Below, piece after piece: positions 1 through 7,749 of a stretch of 64,000 nucleotides of DNA. Made by a program: the position numbers and the translations under genes. The notes below the pieces were generated by a model, which had not been told where the DNA came from, did no database searches, and saw only the letters and a list, made by a program, of their open reading frames with translations. Numbering within the stretch: the first letter of the stretch is position 1; each line of letters begins with the position of its first letter. This DNA comes from Roseivirga misakiensis (GTDB taxonomy: Bacteria; Bacteroidota; Bacteroidia; Cytophagales; Cyclobacteriaceae): assembly GCF_001747105.1 (NCBI RefSeq), contig NZ_MDGQ01000005.1, forward strand, positions 434,001 to 498,000, in the 5' to 3' direction.

Positions 1-500
1 TATCGATGTTTATAGCCGGGTTTAAAACCATTCAATGTATTACCTCGCGCCGTATGTGTTAACAGGTGTTTTATTTGGATATTATCACTTAATCCCCATT
101 TTCCAGGCAATTTTATGTCATGCTTTTTCAGCGGGTCATTGAGGCTGAATTTTCCATCCTCGATGAGTTGCATCAACACTAGGGCACCGAACGTCTTGGT
201 AATGGAGGCCGTGTGATAGACAGTGTTTTCATCGGGGATTTCTTGTGTTTCTATATCCCGTACTCCGAACCCTTTCTTCCATTTGAGCTCTCCCTGGTTT
301 ACAATGCCTACTGAAAAACCAGGGATATGATGCTTTTGACGCAGTGCCTCTAGCTTTTTCTCGAAACTCGCTATGTTTTGCTCATTCCAACTCGAGTTAT
401 CCTTGCGAACAATGGTATTGGTAGAAATACAACTCGGTAAAAGCAACAGCACTATTAATAGTAATGCCCACTTATCAGCCCTAAGTTCTTTAAGGATCAC
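1..500 (-). CDS. Serine hydrolase (class C beta-lactamase-like) lipoprotein, 3' end outside window
   Basis: Partial gene read from my own translation; it runs off the left edge. It starts at GTG (498-500), which overlaps the TGA of the upstream gene as GTGA, with AGGAG 8 nt before it, so the two genes are probably translationally coupled. The N-terminus is a lipoprotein signal (hydrophobic run ending LLPSC, lipobox Cys). The SxxK nucleophile motif is present as SITK within a TASITKTF context, and HLLTHTA follows as in the beta-lactamase/PBP4* family. The Tyr motif and the C-terminal HxG lie outside. Expected to act in the periplasm or at the outer membrane as an esterase, peptidase or amidase; the substrate cannot be told. 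Confidence 0.85.
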   Translation of the reverse strand, partial: MILKELRADKWALLLIVLLLLPSCISTNTIVRKDNSSWNEQNIASFEKKLEALRQKHHIPGFSVGIVNQGELKWKKGFGVRDIETQEIPDENTVYHTASITKTFGALVLMQLIEDGKFSLNDPLKKHDIKLPGKWGLSDNIQIKHLLTHTARGNTLNGFKPGYKHR

Positions 501-1633
501 TTGATTACTCCTTTTAAGATCTGGTTGGCAGTTTTACTTAACAGTTTTGGAGTTTTCGGTCCACTTTGATTTGTGATTATTGAAATAACAAGGTCGTACT
601 TTGGAAAAATGAATAGCCAATTTTGCATACCTGTAGTTCCCCCATGATGATTGAAGTATTTGCCATGTTTATCAAGGCGCATTTGCCATAAGTAGCCCAT
701 TTTCGAAGCAGAGTTTTGTGCGAATAGTGGCTCATGTGATTTGACAATAACAGGGTCACTATCGTCCAACTGTGCCTTAGCATAGCGCATCATATCGGCC
801 ATGGTCATTTTAAGGCCTGATCCTGCAGCCCAAAGTGTATTAAGTTGATTTGGCGAAAGTGTTTTGTTATCCAGCCAATAACCTTGAGCTAAGCGCTCTT
901 TTTTCGATTCGTCCAGCTTTATTGCTGTATCAGTCATACCATACCGATTTAGTATATGTTCTTCTAATAGAGTGTCTAGATCCTTTTCATAGATAGACTC
1001 TAAGATGTAGCCAACTAATTCAACCCCTGAATTGGAGTAGGAATATTTTGTGCCAGGTTTTGCGGTGATTTCCAGTTTTCTCAAGTCGGTGAAAAACTGA
1101 TCCTTTGTATACTCTTTTTCGATTTTGTAATATTCCTGTGGAACGTCCTTTTGCAACTTCTGAAATATTACGTTGGCTGGCTCGGGTAGGAAAAGCGGTA
1201 AGCCAGCAGTATGTGTCAAGAGGTGTCTGATCGTTATTGCTTCGGATTCATACGCTAGGTTGGGATAGTCCCCATTTAGATATTTTCTAATATCATCTTC
1301 CAAATTAATTTTTCCATCCAAAACAGCCTTAGCCATGAGGTAACCCGTCAATGTTTTTGTGACAGAGCCAATTTCATAGATCGTTTGGTCGTTTGGAGTA
1401 TTTCCTTCCCCTTTATAGAGTTCACCAAGGTGGTTCGTGACAGTTTCACCTTGGTAATAAATTCCAATGGAAACGGAGTTAATATTTTTTGACTTTAAGA
1501 ATTTTGTGCCCTGCTTTTCAGTTATTGCTAGCAGTCGTTCTCGTTCGTTCGTGTTTTGTGCATGTGTTCCATGCACTTTGACGAATAGGCATAGTAGGAG
1601 TGTGAGTTGTAGGACCTTTTTGTAATTTCTCAT
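497..1633 (-). CDS. Secreted serine hydrolase, beta-lactamase family
   Basis: 378 aa with a signal peptide of about 25 residues (MRNYKK, then a hydrophobic core, ending THAQ). All three catalytic signatures of class C beta-lactamase/DD-peptidase-like hydrolases are visible: S90-V-T-K93, Y199-S-N201 and H330-G-G. HLLTHTAGLP (residues 137-146) is the usual family box. Proteins of this type range from true beta-lactamases to esterases and D-amino acid peptidases; sequence alone does not choose. It overlaps the following serine hydrolase by 4 nt, making a pair of paralogues, and lies 90 nt downstream of an AraC-type regulator on the same strand, which may control it. Confidence 0.9.
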   Translation of the reverse strand: MRNYKKVLQLTLLLCLFVKVHGTHAQNTNERERLLAITEKQGTKFLKSKNINSVSIGIYYQGETVTNHLGELYKGEGNTPNDQTIYEIGSVTKTLTGYLMAKAVLDGKINLEDDIRKYLNGDYPNLAYESEAITIRHLLTHTAGLPLFLPEPANVIFQKLQKDVPQEYYKIEKEYTKDQFFTDLRKLEITAKPGTKYSYSNSGVELVGYILESIYEKDLDTLLEEHILNRYGMTDTAIKLDESKKERLAQGYWLDNKTLSPNQLNTLWAAGSGLKMTMADMMRYAKAQLDDSDPVIVKSHEPLFAQNSASKMGYLWQMRLDKHGKYFNHHGGTTGMQNWLFIFPKYDLVISIITNQSGPKTPKLLSKTANQILKGVIK

Positions 1634-1723
1634 GTCGAGTAAGTTTTCTGATTGTTGTTTTCAGTATTACCCGCAAGAGATTCTTTTGTTGATGAGAATT
1701 CTACTCAAATACGGATTTGAGCA

Positions 1724-2863
1724 TTATTTTAAAGCTTTTTCTGCATACTGTGCTGCGTATTCTTTTGGCGATACACCAACAGATTTTTTAAATACACGCT
1801 GAAAAGTTGCCTGTGAATTAAAGCCTGAATCAAGTGCTATTCCAGTGATTGTATTGGTTTTTAGTTTGTCAGAACGCAAGTGTGATTTTACAGCTTCAAT
1901 TCTGTAGTTATTCACAAAATCATTGAAGTTTTGCTTATGGAATTGGTTCAAAATAGTTGATATGTGTTTGGGGCTCACCTCTGCTTTTGTAGCCACTATT
2001 TCTCTTGTAATTTTCGGACTGAGGTAAAGCTGGTCCTCTTCCATGAGCCTCTTCAATTGACTCATAATTTTGGTCGCATCTGACTTAGAAATTTGTAATT
2101 GGTTTGTTTGTTTCTGCTCTTCATTCAAGAACTGGAGCTTATTGTTGATCACAAAAAAGGACCAGTAGATGAAGAATACGAGTGTGATTTCTAAAGGATA
2201 ATAAACAAGTTGAACATTAATCGTCGAGTAACTTGCAAGGGTCCATGCAACGATCCATAATACTGCAAGGCCCGACAAGATGATCAGTAAGATTTTCGTG
2301 AATTTTAGAGTGGTTTTTTGATTAGCACTTGAACTAATCAATTCCCCTTCTTCAGCTGAACTCTTCACGTAAAGCTTAATTGACATACCCAGATAGGTAG
2401 CAAATACCAAAATACTCAGAGGTTGGCTGTATGTATCGAATATTTGATATAGTCCGATTAAATCAACTTCAAAACTTATTACCTGACTTATTGCGAGTAG
2501 ATAAATAGATAGTAGAATCACATTTATGGCACCTTGAAAAATGGGCAATATCAAGTGTTTTAGGATTACACTTCGGGCAATGATCTTTTCGGGAAACAGA
2601 ATGGATTGTATGTAAAAATAAAGGCTTGGGCCTGTTAAAAAGACGACTGTGTACGAGAAAAAATCGAAGAAAAGAATGCTTTTACTTAATCCCGAAAGGG
2701 CAGTAAAGGTTTCAAAGGCGTTATAGGTAATAGCCAAAATGAAAATGCCCAGAAAGAGCTGTGCTTGTCGCTTTCTCTTGGACAGTAAGATCAGTGAAAA
2801 AATAAGCCCCTGAATACCTCCAAGGAGTATGAGAACATTGGTTAAACTATAATCTAATTCCAT
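1724..2863 (-). CDS. Membrane-anchored AraC-family transcriptional regulator
   Basis: 379 aa. The N-terminal ~240 residues form about seven hydrophobic membrane segments (first one LTNVLILLGGIQGLIFSLIL). The C-terminal ~100 residues form an AraC double helix-turn-helix, with KITREIVATKAEVSPKHIST followed by the conserved FNSQATFQRVFKKSVGVSPKEY segment. This architecture (7TM plus AraC HTH) is common in Bacteroidota, where the signal is presumably sensed in the membrane. The downstream serine hydrolases on the same strand are the most likely local targets. The regulator class is certain; the ligand and targets are unknown. Confidence 0.9.
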   Translation of the reverse strand: MELDYSLTNVLILLGGIQGLIFSLILLSKRKRQAQLFLGIFILAITYNAFETFTALSGLSKSILFFDFFSYTVVFLTGPSLYFYIQSILFPEKIIARSVILKHLILPIFQGAINVILLSIYLLAISQVISFEVDLIGLYQIFDTYSQPLSILVFATYLGMSIKLYVKSSAEEGELISSSANQKTTLKFTKILLIILSGLAVLWIVAWTLASYSTINVQLVYYPLEITLVFFIYWSFFVINNKLQFLNEEQKQTNQLQISKSDATKIMSQLKRLMEEDQLYLSPKITREIVATKAEVSPKHISTILNQFHKQNFNDFVNNYRIEAVKSHLRSDKLKTNTITGIALDSGFNSQATFQRVFKKSVGVSPKEYAAQYAEKALK

Positions 2864-3072
2864 GCGTATGTCGAACTGAGCAGTTTTAATTTCGGTATCG
2901 CGATCGAAAATTAGTAAATATTAAGCCAGCAGAAATACTCTTTTGCCGATTAAGAAATAAGTAAGTGGCTTTTCTCATAGGCTGATCGACCTACTTTATA
3001 TAAATTCCCAAATTAAATGATACACTGACTAGTCGCTGATACTCGGCACTTTAGGTATTAAAACTGTAAGCT

Positions 3073-3768
3073 ATGTCAAAAACAAAAAGCAACTTGGGAC
3101 TTCGGTTCTTTATCCTTGAAATTTTTTCAATTTTCTTAGGGGTTACCATTGCATTTTTAGCAAACCATTGGAATGATCTTCGAAAAGATAGAATTAGTGA
3201 GCAGAAGATTCTAGTAGAGATTAAAAAAGAGCTCGAGGCCGATTTGTCAGATATTAAAACAAATATTGGCGGTCACGAGCGAGGTTTGGCCGCTGTTGCA
3301 CTATTTCAAAAATACTGCACTGGGCAGGAGGTCAGCTTTGATTCTTTGAGCGCTAACTACTCACGCCTTTATCGCGATTATATATCCATTACAAACACTA
3401 CTGCTTACGAATCTTTGAAATCTAAAGGCTTGGATATTATTTCAAATGAAAAGCTTAGAAACGATATCGTTTTACTATATGACTTCGAGTATGAGGTCTT
3501 AGAAAAGCTGGAGGAGCAATATCAACCAGCACAATTCCACCAAAACTATTTCACCACCCTCACCGAGCATTTTAAGGATTATATAACGTTTGATCAGAAT
3601 GGGCAATTATTCTTTAACAAGAAATACCAGAAAGAGATCGACACCGAAATCATGATGATTTTGAAAGAAATTAAAGATTGGAGAGGCTTTTTAACGAGAG
3701 CTTACATGCAAACAGTAGATAGAGTAGTATCTGTGAGTCAAGCGATCGACAAGGAGATCGAGGAATAA
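3073..3768 (+). CDS. DUF6090-like single-pass membrane protein
   Basis: 231 aa. One N-terminal membrane segment (FFILEIFSIFLGVTIAFLANHWND) is followed by a long charged, mostly helical region. The pattern (short basic N-tail, one TM ending in a conserved NHWN/NNWN, then an EL/DL-rich coiled stretch) matches the Bacteroidota family labelled DUF6090, of which a clearer member lies at 31209-31970. Function is unknown. The gene is separated by only 2 nt from trmL, so both are probably on one transcript. Confidence 0.6.
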   Translation: MSKTKSNLGLRFFILEIFSIFLGVTIAFLANHWNDLRKDRISEQKILVEIKKELEADLSDIKTNIGGHERGLAAVALFQKYCTGQEVSFDSLSANYSRLYRDYISITNTTAYESLKSKGLDIISNEKLRNDIVLLYDFEYEVLEKLEEQYQPAQFHQNYFTTLTEHFKDYITFDQNGQLFFNKKYQKEIDTEIMMILKEIKDWRGFLTRAYMQTVDRVVSVSQAIDKEIEE

Positions 3769-3770
3769 TT

Positions 3771-4223
3771 ATGGCATTGAATATTGTATTGATCGAACCT
3801 GAAATTCCTAATAACACGGGTAATATTGGTCGTTTGAGTTTAGCAGCTGGAGCACATTTACACCTCGTAAAACCATTCGGCTTTGAACTAACCGATAAAA
3901 GAGTGAAGCGGGCTGGCTTGGACTATTGGCAGCATCTGTCTTTGACTATTTATGAAAATCAAGCATCTTTTTTCGAGCAAAACGGAGATAAACCAATGGC
4001 CTTTTTATCCAGTAAAGGAACTAAAGACCATTGGTCAATTGATTATGAAGACAATATGTTCTTGGTATTTGGTAAAGAGTCAGTGGGTTTATCTTCAGAA
4101 ATCACCGAAAAATATACCGATCGGCTTTTTAAAATCCCGATGCATAGCGAGCATATCCGAAGCCTAAACTTGGCCAATGCAGTCAGCATAGTCGTTTATG
4201 AGGGCTTAAGGAGGTTAAAGTAA
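3771..4223 (+). CDS. trmL: tRNA (cytidine/uridine-34 2'-O)-methyltransferase TrmL
   Basis: 150 aa, the normal length for the minimal SPOUT methyltransferase TrmL (YibK). It uses S-adenosylmethionine to methylate the wobble ribose of certain tRNA-Leu isoacceptors. Visible motifs: NNTGNIGR (14-21), AGLDYW (48-53), FGKESVGL (100-107) and the knot-forming SLNLANAVSIVVYE (131-144). The gene starts 2 nt after the preceding DUF6090-like gene and is convergent with the NTF2-like gene, with only 7 nt between their ends. Very confident family call. Confidence 0.96.
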   Translation: MALNIVLIEPEIPNNTGNIGRLSLAAGAHLHLVKPFGFELTDKRVKRAGLDYWQHLSLTIYENQASFFEQNGDKPMAFLSSKGTKDHWSIDYEDNMFLVFGKESVGLSSEITEKYTDRLFKIPMHSEHIRSLNLANAVSIVVYEGLRRLK

Positions 4224-4230
4224 ATTGACC

Positions 4231-4989
4231 TCAATTCGAACGGATCGCTTCCTCGACTACTTTGCCGTTTTCTCGAATAACAACCTTCTTTCCGTTCTCC
4301 AGGAACTCAAAAGTGAGACTACTTTGCTCATGAAAGAACATATTCGATTTCATAGGGCTTAAAAGTAGCTCCATTGGTCCAGCATTCATCTTAAGTTTCC
4401 CTTCTGACTTACCAAAGGTCACTTTGCCTGTTTGCGGTGCTTGGAATTCACCAACAAAACTCTGCAATGCTTCTTCACTTAAGAAGATGGCAGTATTGGC
4501 ACTTTTGAATTGCACCGTTTGATGATCAAAACTCAGAACACGTGACATTTTCCATTGATTATTTTCAAAGACCCATACATGTGTAAACTTGGCTGACTCA
4601 ACCATTTTGCCTTCAATAGAAAAGTTGTGGGCGCCACTGATAATAGCCCTCGATTTTCCCAAAGGATAAATAGCAATGCTTTCTTTGACAGGGGTTCTTT
4701 CTAGGTAAGCTCCATTGCCACATAAGTTTGATTCTAATGACTTTTTGAAGTTCGAAAGGCCCTGTGTTAAACCAGATTTATCGTGATAAAACTCGAGGTC
4801 TTCAGTCAAAAAGCTTATCATTTTGCTGATGTCACAGCTGTTGTAAGCTTGCCAAAACTGATGGTCATTTTCGCGAATTGCTAGCACAAGTTTATCTTCA
4901 GATTGGCCGTATGCGGCCACGGAATAAAATAGGTATATGATGAAAGCAAGTAGCTTACTTGATTTAAAAAATTGGGAGTTTTTGAACAT
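4231..4989 (-). CDS. Secreted NTF2-like (SnoaL/DUF4440) protein
   Basis: 252 aa with an N-terminal hydrophobic signal (LLAFIIYLFYSVAAYGQ). Residues ~30-155 have the DUF4440/SnoaL-like pattern: a helix with DHQFWQAYNSCDISKMISFLTEDLEFYHDKSG, then strands ending HVWVFENNQWKMSRVLSFDH. This is a cone-shaped ligand-binding or ketosteroid-isomerase-like fold. The C-terminal ~90 residues (AIFLSEEALQSFVGEFQAPQTGKVTFGKSEGKLKMN) look like a DUF3471-type beta domain. The substrate is unknown. The strong terminator at 5004-5050 lies just upstream, so the gene probably has its own promoter. Confidence 0.75.
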   Translation of the reverse strand: MFKNSQFFKSSKLLAFIIYLFYSVAAYGQSEDKLVLAIRENDHQFWQAYNSCDISKMISFLTEDLEFYHDKSGLTQGLSNFKKSLESNLCGNGAYLERTPVKESIAIYPLGKSRAIISGAHNFSIEGKMVESAKFTHVWVFENNQWKMSRVLSFDHQTVQFKSANTAIFLSEEALQSFVGEFQAPQTGKVTFGKSEGKLKMNAGPMELLLSPMKSNMFFHEQSSLTFEFLENGKKVVIRENGKVVEEAIRSN

Positions 4990-5003
4990 TTTCTTTTTTG
5001 ATT

Positions 5004-5050
5004 AAAAAAAGGCGACCGCCCTCTTGAGTTGATAAGAGAGCGGTCGCCTT
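5004..5050 (-). terminator. Rho-independent terminator of the PadR/permease operon
   Basis: A 15-bp stem with one mismatch pairs 5011-5025 with 5034-5048 (arm GGCGACCGCCCTCTT) around an 8-nt loop. On the minus strand it is followed by a run of seven T (plus-strand A-run 5004-5010). It sits 21 nt after the stop of the 5071-7749 permease gene, closing the operon. Confidence 0.9.
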
Positions 5051-5070
5051 TAAAATGTTGCAGAAAACTT

Positions 5071-7749
5071 TTATTCGTTTCGTAGACCTTTAATTGGGCT
5101 ACTCAGTGCGGCTTTTAATGACTGAAAGCTAATGGTAATCAGCGCAATCAAGAAAGTAGCGCCACTGGCCACCACGAAAACGGTCACATTAAGACCATCG
5201 GAATAGACGAAATTATTGATCCAATCTTTCATGACATACCAAGCAATTGGAATTGCGATAAGGATTGAAATTAAGATCGGTTTCATAAAGTTGAATGACA
5301 ATAGCCTAATGATTTGTCCCACTTTTGCCCCAAGTACAAGTCTTACGCTAACCTCCCTCGTTCTTTGTTCCACTAAGAATACCGATAGCCCAAACAGCCC
5401 TAGGCAGGCGATTAAAATGGCAAGCAATGAGAAGGCCATCAATATCTTTTCGATTCGGATAACTTCGGCATACATGCGTTCAAAACGTTGGTCCAAAAAC
5501 GCGTAGACAAACGGTTGATTCGGTGCCATTTCTTCCCAAACGCCTCTAATCCGATCGATAGCACCTTGGATTTGGTCGGTTGCTAGTTTAACTGATCCAG
5601 TAGAATACATAGTGCCGAGCTTCATGGCCAGTGGTTCGATGGCCTCTGTCATTGGTGAAAAATGAAAGTCTTTAACTACACCAATCACCTTATATGTCTG
5701 CGAATTGTCATTTGTATTGGTGATTTTCTTGCCGATTGGATCATCAGCTATATTCAGCGCCTTGGCCATTGACTCGTTGATGACCATTGCCGCACTATCG
5801 CTCTTTATTTCTTTGGAAAAATTTCGGCCTTCGATAAGCTCAATGGCATAAGTTTCCATATAATGATGGTCGACAGTCCAATTTTGGCCATCGGCAGGAG
5901 TATCGCTTTTTGTTCGGCCTTCGAGCCACCAAACATTCCCATTTCTAGTCGATCCAGATACGGGTAAATAACCGCTAAAGGATGTTGAATTTACCTGTGG
6001 AAGCTTATTGAGTTCGGCTCGGAAAGTTTCAATTTTATCATCTCCTACCAAGTATGGACTTTCTATGATGAGCACCTGTTCTTTGTCGAAACCGATGTCC
6101 CTATTCATGATATATGATATTTGCTCGTAGACCACAAAAGTGCCGATCACTAGAACCACCGAAGCTGTGAATTGTAGTATCACAAGCGTGTTTCTTAAGC
6201 GACCACTTTTACTGCCTATGCTTAATTCACCCTTTAAAACGGTCGATGGTTTAAATCCGGATAGATAAAACGCTGGGTAAAGCCCTGCCACAACTCCAAT
6301 CAGTACAGAGGCAACTGTGAGACTCGGGATAAACCAAAGCTCGTTCCATGGTAAGCTGATCGATTTTTGAGCCAGTTCATTAAAATAGGGTAGGAGTAAA
6401 TAACTCAAGACTAGCGCCAGAATAAATGATAATAAACTGTATAGGGTAGATTCTGTGAGAAACTGTGTGATCAGCCCGCCTCTACTCGAACCGATCGTTT
6501 TTCTAAGCCCAACTTCTTTTGCCCTGTTAGCCGATTTGGCGGTTGATAGATTAATGAAATTGATACATGCCAAGCACAGAATGAATGCGGCAATTATAGC
6601 AAAAACCATCACGACCTTAATATCACTTTTTTGGAATGGATCGACTACATCTGCACTGTTCAAATGAATATCGGCGAGTGAAACCATCAAAAAGTGGATT
6701 GTTTCTACCAATCCCTCAGAATTTGCAAAACCCAATTGCTGATAAGTAGGCAAAAGATATTTTGATTTGAGCTGGTCTAGCTTGCCTTGAAATTCGGCTG
6801 GGTTGGTTTCAGTTTTTAGCGTTACAAAAACTTGATAATTATTTGATCCCCACGAAGTCTGTTCACCTTGCCAGAATTCAACTTCAGCCAAGCTTCTTAG
6901 ATAGTCGAACTTAACCGTACTGTTTTCTGGTAAATCTTCAATCACCCCACCTACGGTCATGGGATTTTCCGAGTTTTCGTCGATGTAAACAATTTCACCC
7001 ACTGGATTTTGACCTGGAAAGATCATTTCGGCCTTAGTTCTAGTCAGAACTATGCTATTCGGCTCAGAAAGTGCCGAATTACGATCGCCATAGACCATTG
7101 GGTAATTAAAGATTTCTAAAATCGACTGGTCAGCAAAAGCGAAGCCCTTATCATAATAATTGGTTGGATCATTTGCCTTACGAATATTTGCTGTTCCAGC
7201 ACCAAATCCTTCATTAAATAATATCCTGCCAGCTTTTTCCACCTCAGGGTAGTCCGCTAAAAGCGTTTTCGCATATGGCGGAGCCATCCAAGTGTATTTT
7301 TCCACTTCGCCTTCCTCGTGATACTCTTTTACCGCCATGAAAATGTTTTCATAGCCAGGAATATGCTTGTTGTAGTCTAGTTCTTCCTTGATAAAAAGTG
7401 TGATAAGGAGGCAAACCGCTATGCCAATGGCGAATCCGCCAATCTTGATCGTAGAATACATTTTGCTCCTTAAGAGCTGTCTTTTTGCTACGGTAATGTT
7501 GTTTTTGATCATACCTAGTGAATTGAGTTTTCTAGTACCAGTCATAGATCGGATTATACCAGGCCGAAATAGCTGGATTACATCTTTATTTAACCTCTTT
7601 CTGGCTATGGATTTCCCCTCCTTGGCAGCACTGATTTCAAATCTTTCAAGCAGATCGCCTTCTATATCCTCGACTATATTCGGGTCGCAGAACCATCGAA
7701 AAAATCGTAGGAGTAGAGGGGTTTTTCCATATTTCGTTGAGTTATTCAT
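5071..7749 (-). CDS. FtsX/MacB-type ABC transporter permease with N-terminal prefix domain (paralogue 2)
   Basis: 892 aa. Residues 1-~75 form the cytoplasmic permease-prefix domain found when such genes follow a PadR regulator (LLRFFRWFC...DIEGDLLERFE). TM1 follows (STIKIGGFAIGIAVCLLITLFI), then a MacB-like periplasmic domain, an FtsX three-TM block (ACINFINLSTAKSANRAKEVGLRKTIGSSR), a second periplasmic domain and a second FtsX block near the C-terminus (CLGLFGLSVFLVEQRTREVSVRLVLGAK). No ATPase domain is present, so a separate ATP-binding partner must be encoded elsewhere. It overlaps the upstream paralogue by 8 nt. Transport substrate unknown; family members move lipoproteins, peptides or drugs, or transmit mechanical signals. 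Confidence 0.9.
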   Translation of the reverse strand: MNNSTKYGKTPLLLRFFRWFCDPNIVEDIEGDLLERFEISAAKEGKSIARKRLNKDVIQLFRPGIIRSMTGTRKLNSLGMIKNNITVAKRQLLRSKMYSTIKIGGFAIGIAVCLLITLFIKEELDYNKHIPGYENIFMAVKEYHEEGEVEKYTWMAPPYAKTLLADYPEVEKAGRILFNEGFGAGTANIRKANDPTNYYDKGFAFADQSILEIFNYPMVYGDRNSALSEPNSIVLTRTKAEMIFPGQNPVGEIVYIDENSENPMTVGGVIEDLPENSTVKFDYLRSLAEVEFWQGEQTSWGSNNYQVFVTLKTETNPAEFQGKLDQLKSKYLLPTYQQLGFANSEGLVETIHFLMVSLADIHLNSADVVDPFQKSDIKVVMVFAIIAAFILCLACINFINLSTAKSANRAKEVGLRKTIGSSRGGLITQFLTESTLYSLLSFILALVLSYLLLPYFNELAQKSISLPWNELWFIPSLTVASVLIGVVAGLYPAFYLSGFKPSTVLKGELSIGSKSGRLRNTLVILQFTASVVLVIGTFVVYEQISYIMNRDIGFDKEQVLIIESPYLVGDDKIETFRAELNKLPQVNSTSFSGYLPVSGSTRNGNVWWLEGRTKSDTPADGQNWTVDHHYMETYAIELIEGRNFSKEIKSDSAAMVINESMAKALNIADDPIGKKITNTNDNSQTYKVIGVVKDFHFSPMTEAIEPLAMKLGTMYSTGSVKLATDQIQGAIDRIRGVWEEMAPNQPFVYAFLDQRFERMYAEVIRIEKILMAFSLLAILIACLGLFGLSVFLVEQRTREVSVRLVLGAKVGQIIRLLSFNFMKPILISILIAIPIAWYVMKDWINNFVYSDGLNVTVFVVASGATFLIALITISFQSLKAALSSPIKGLRNE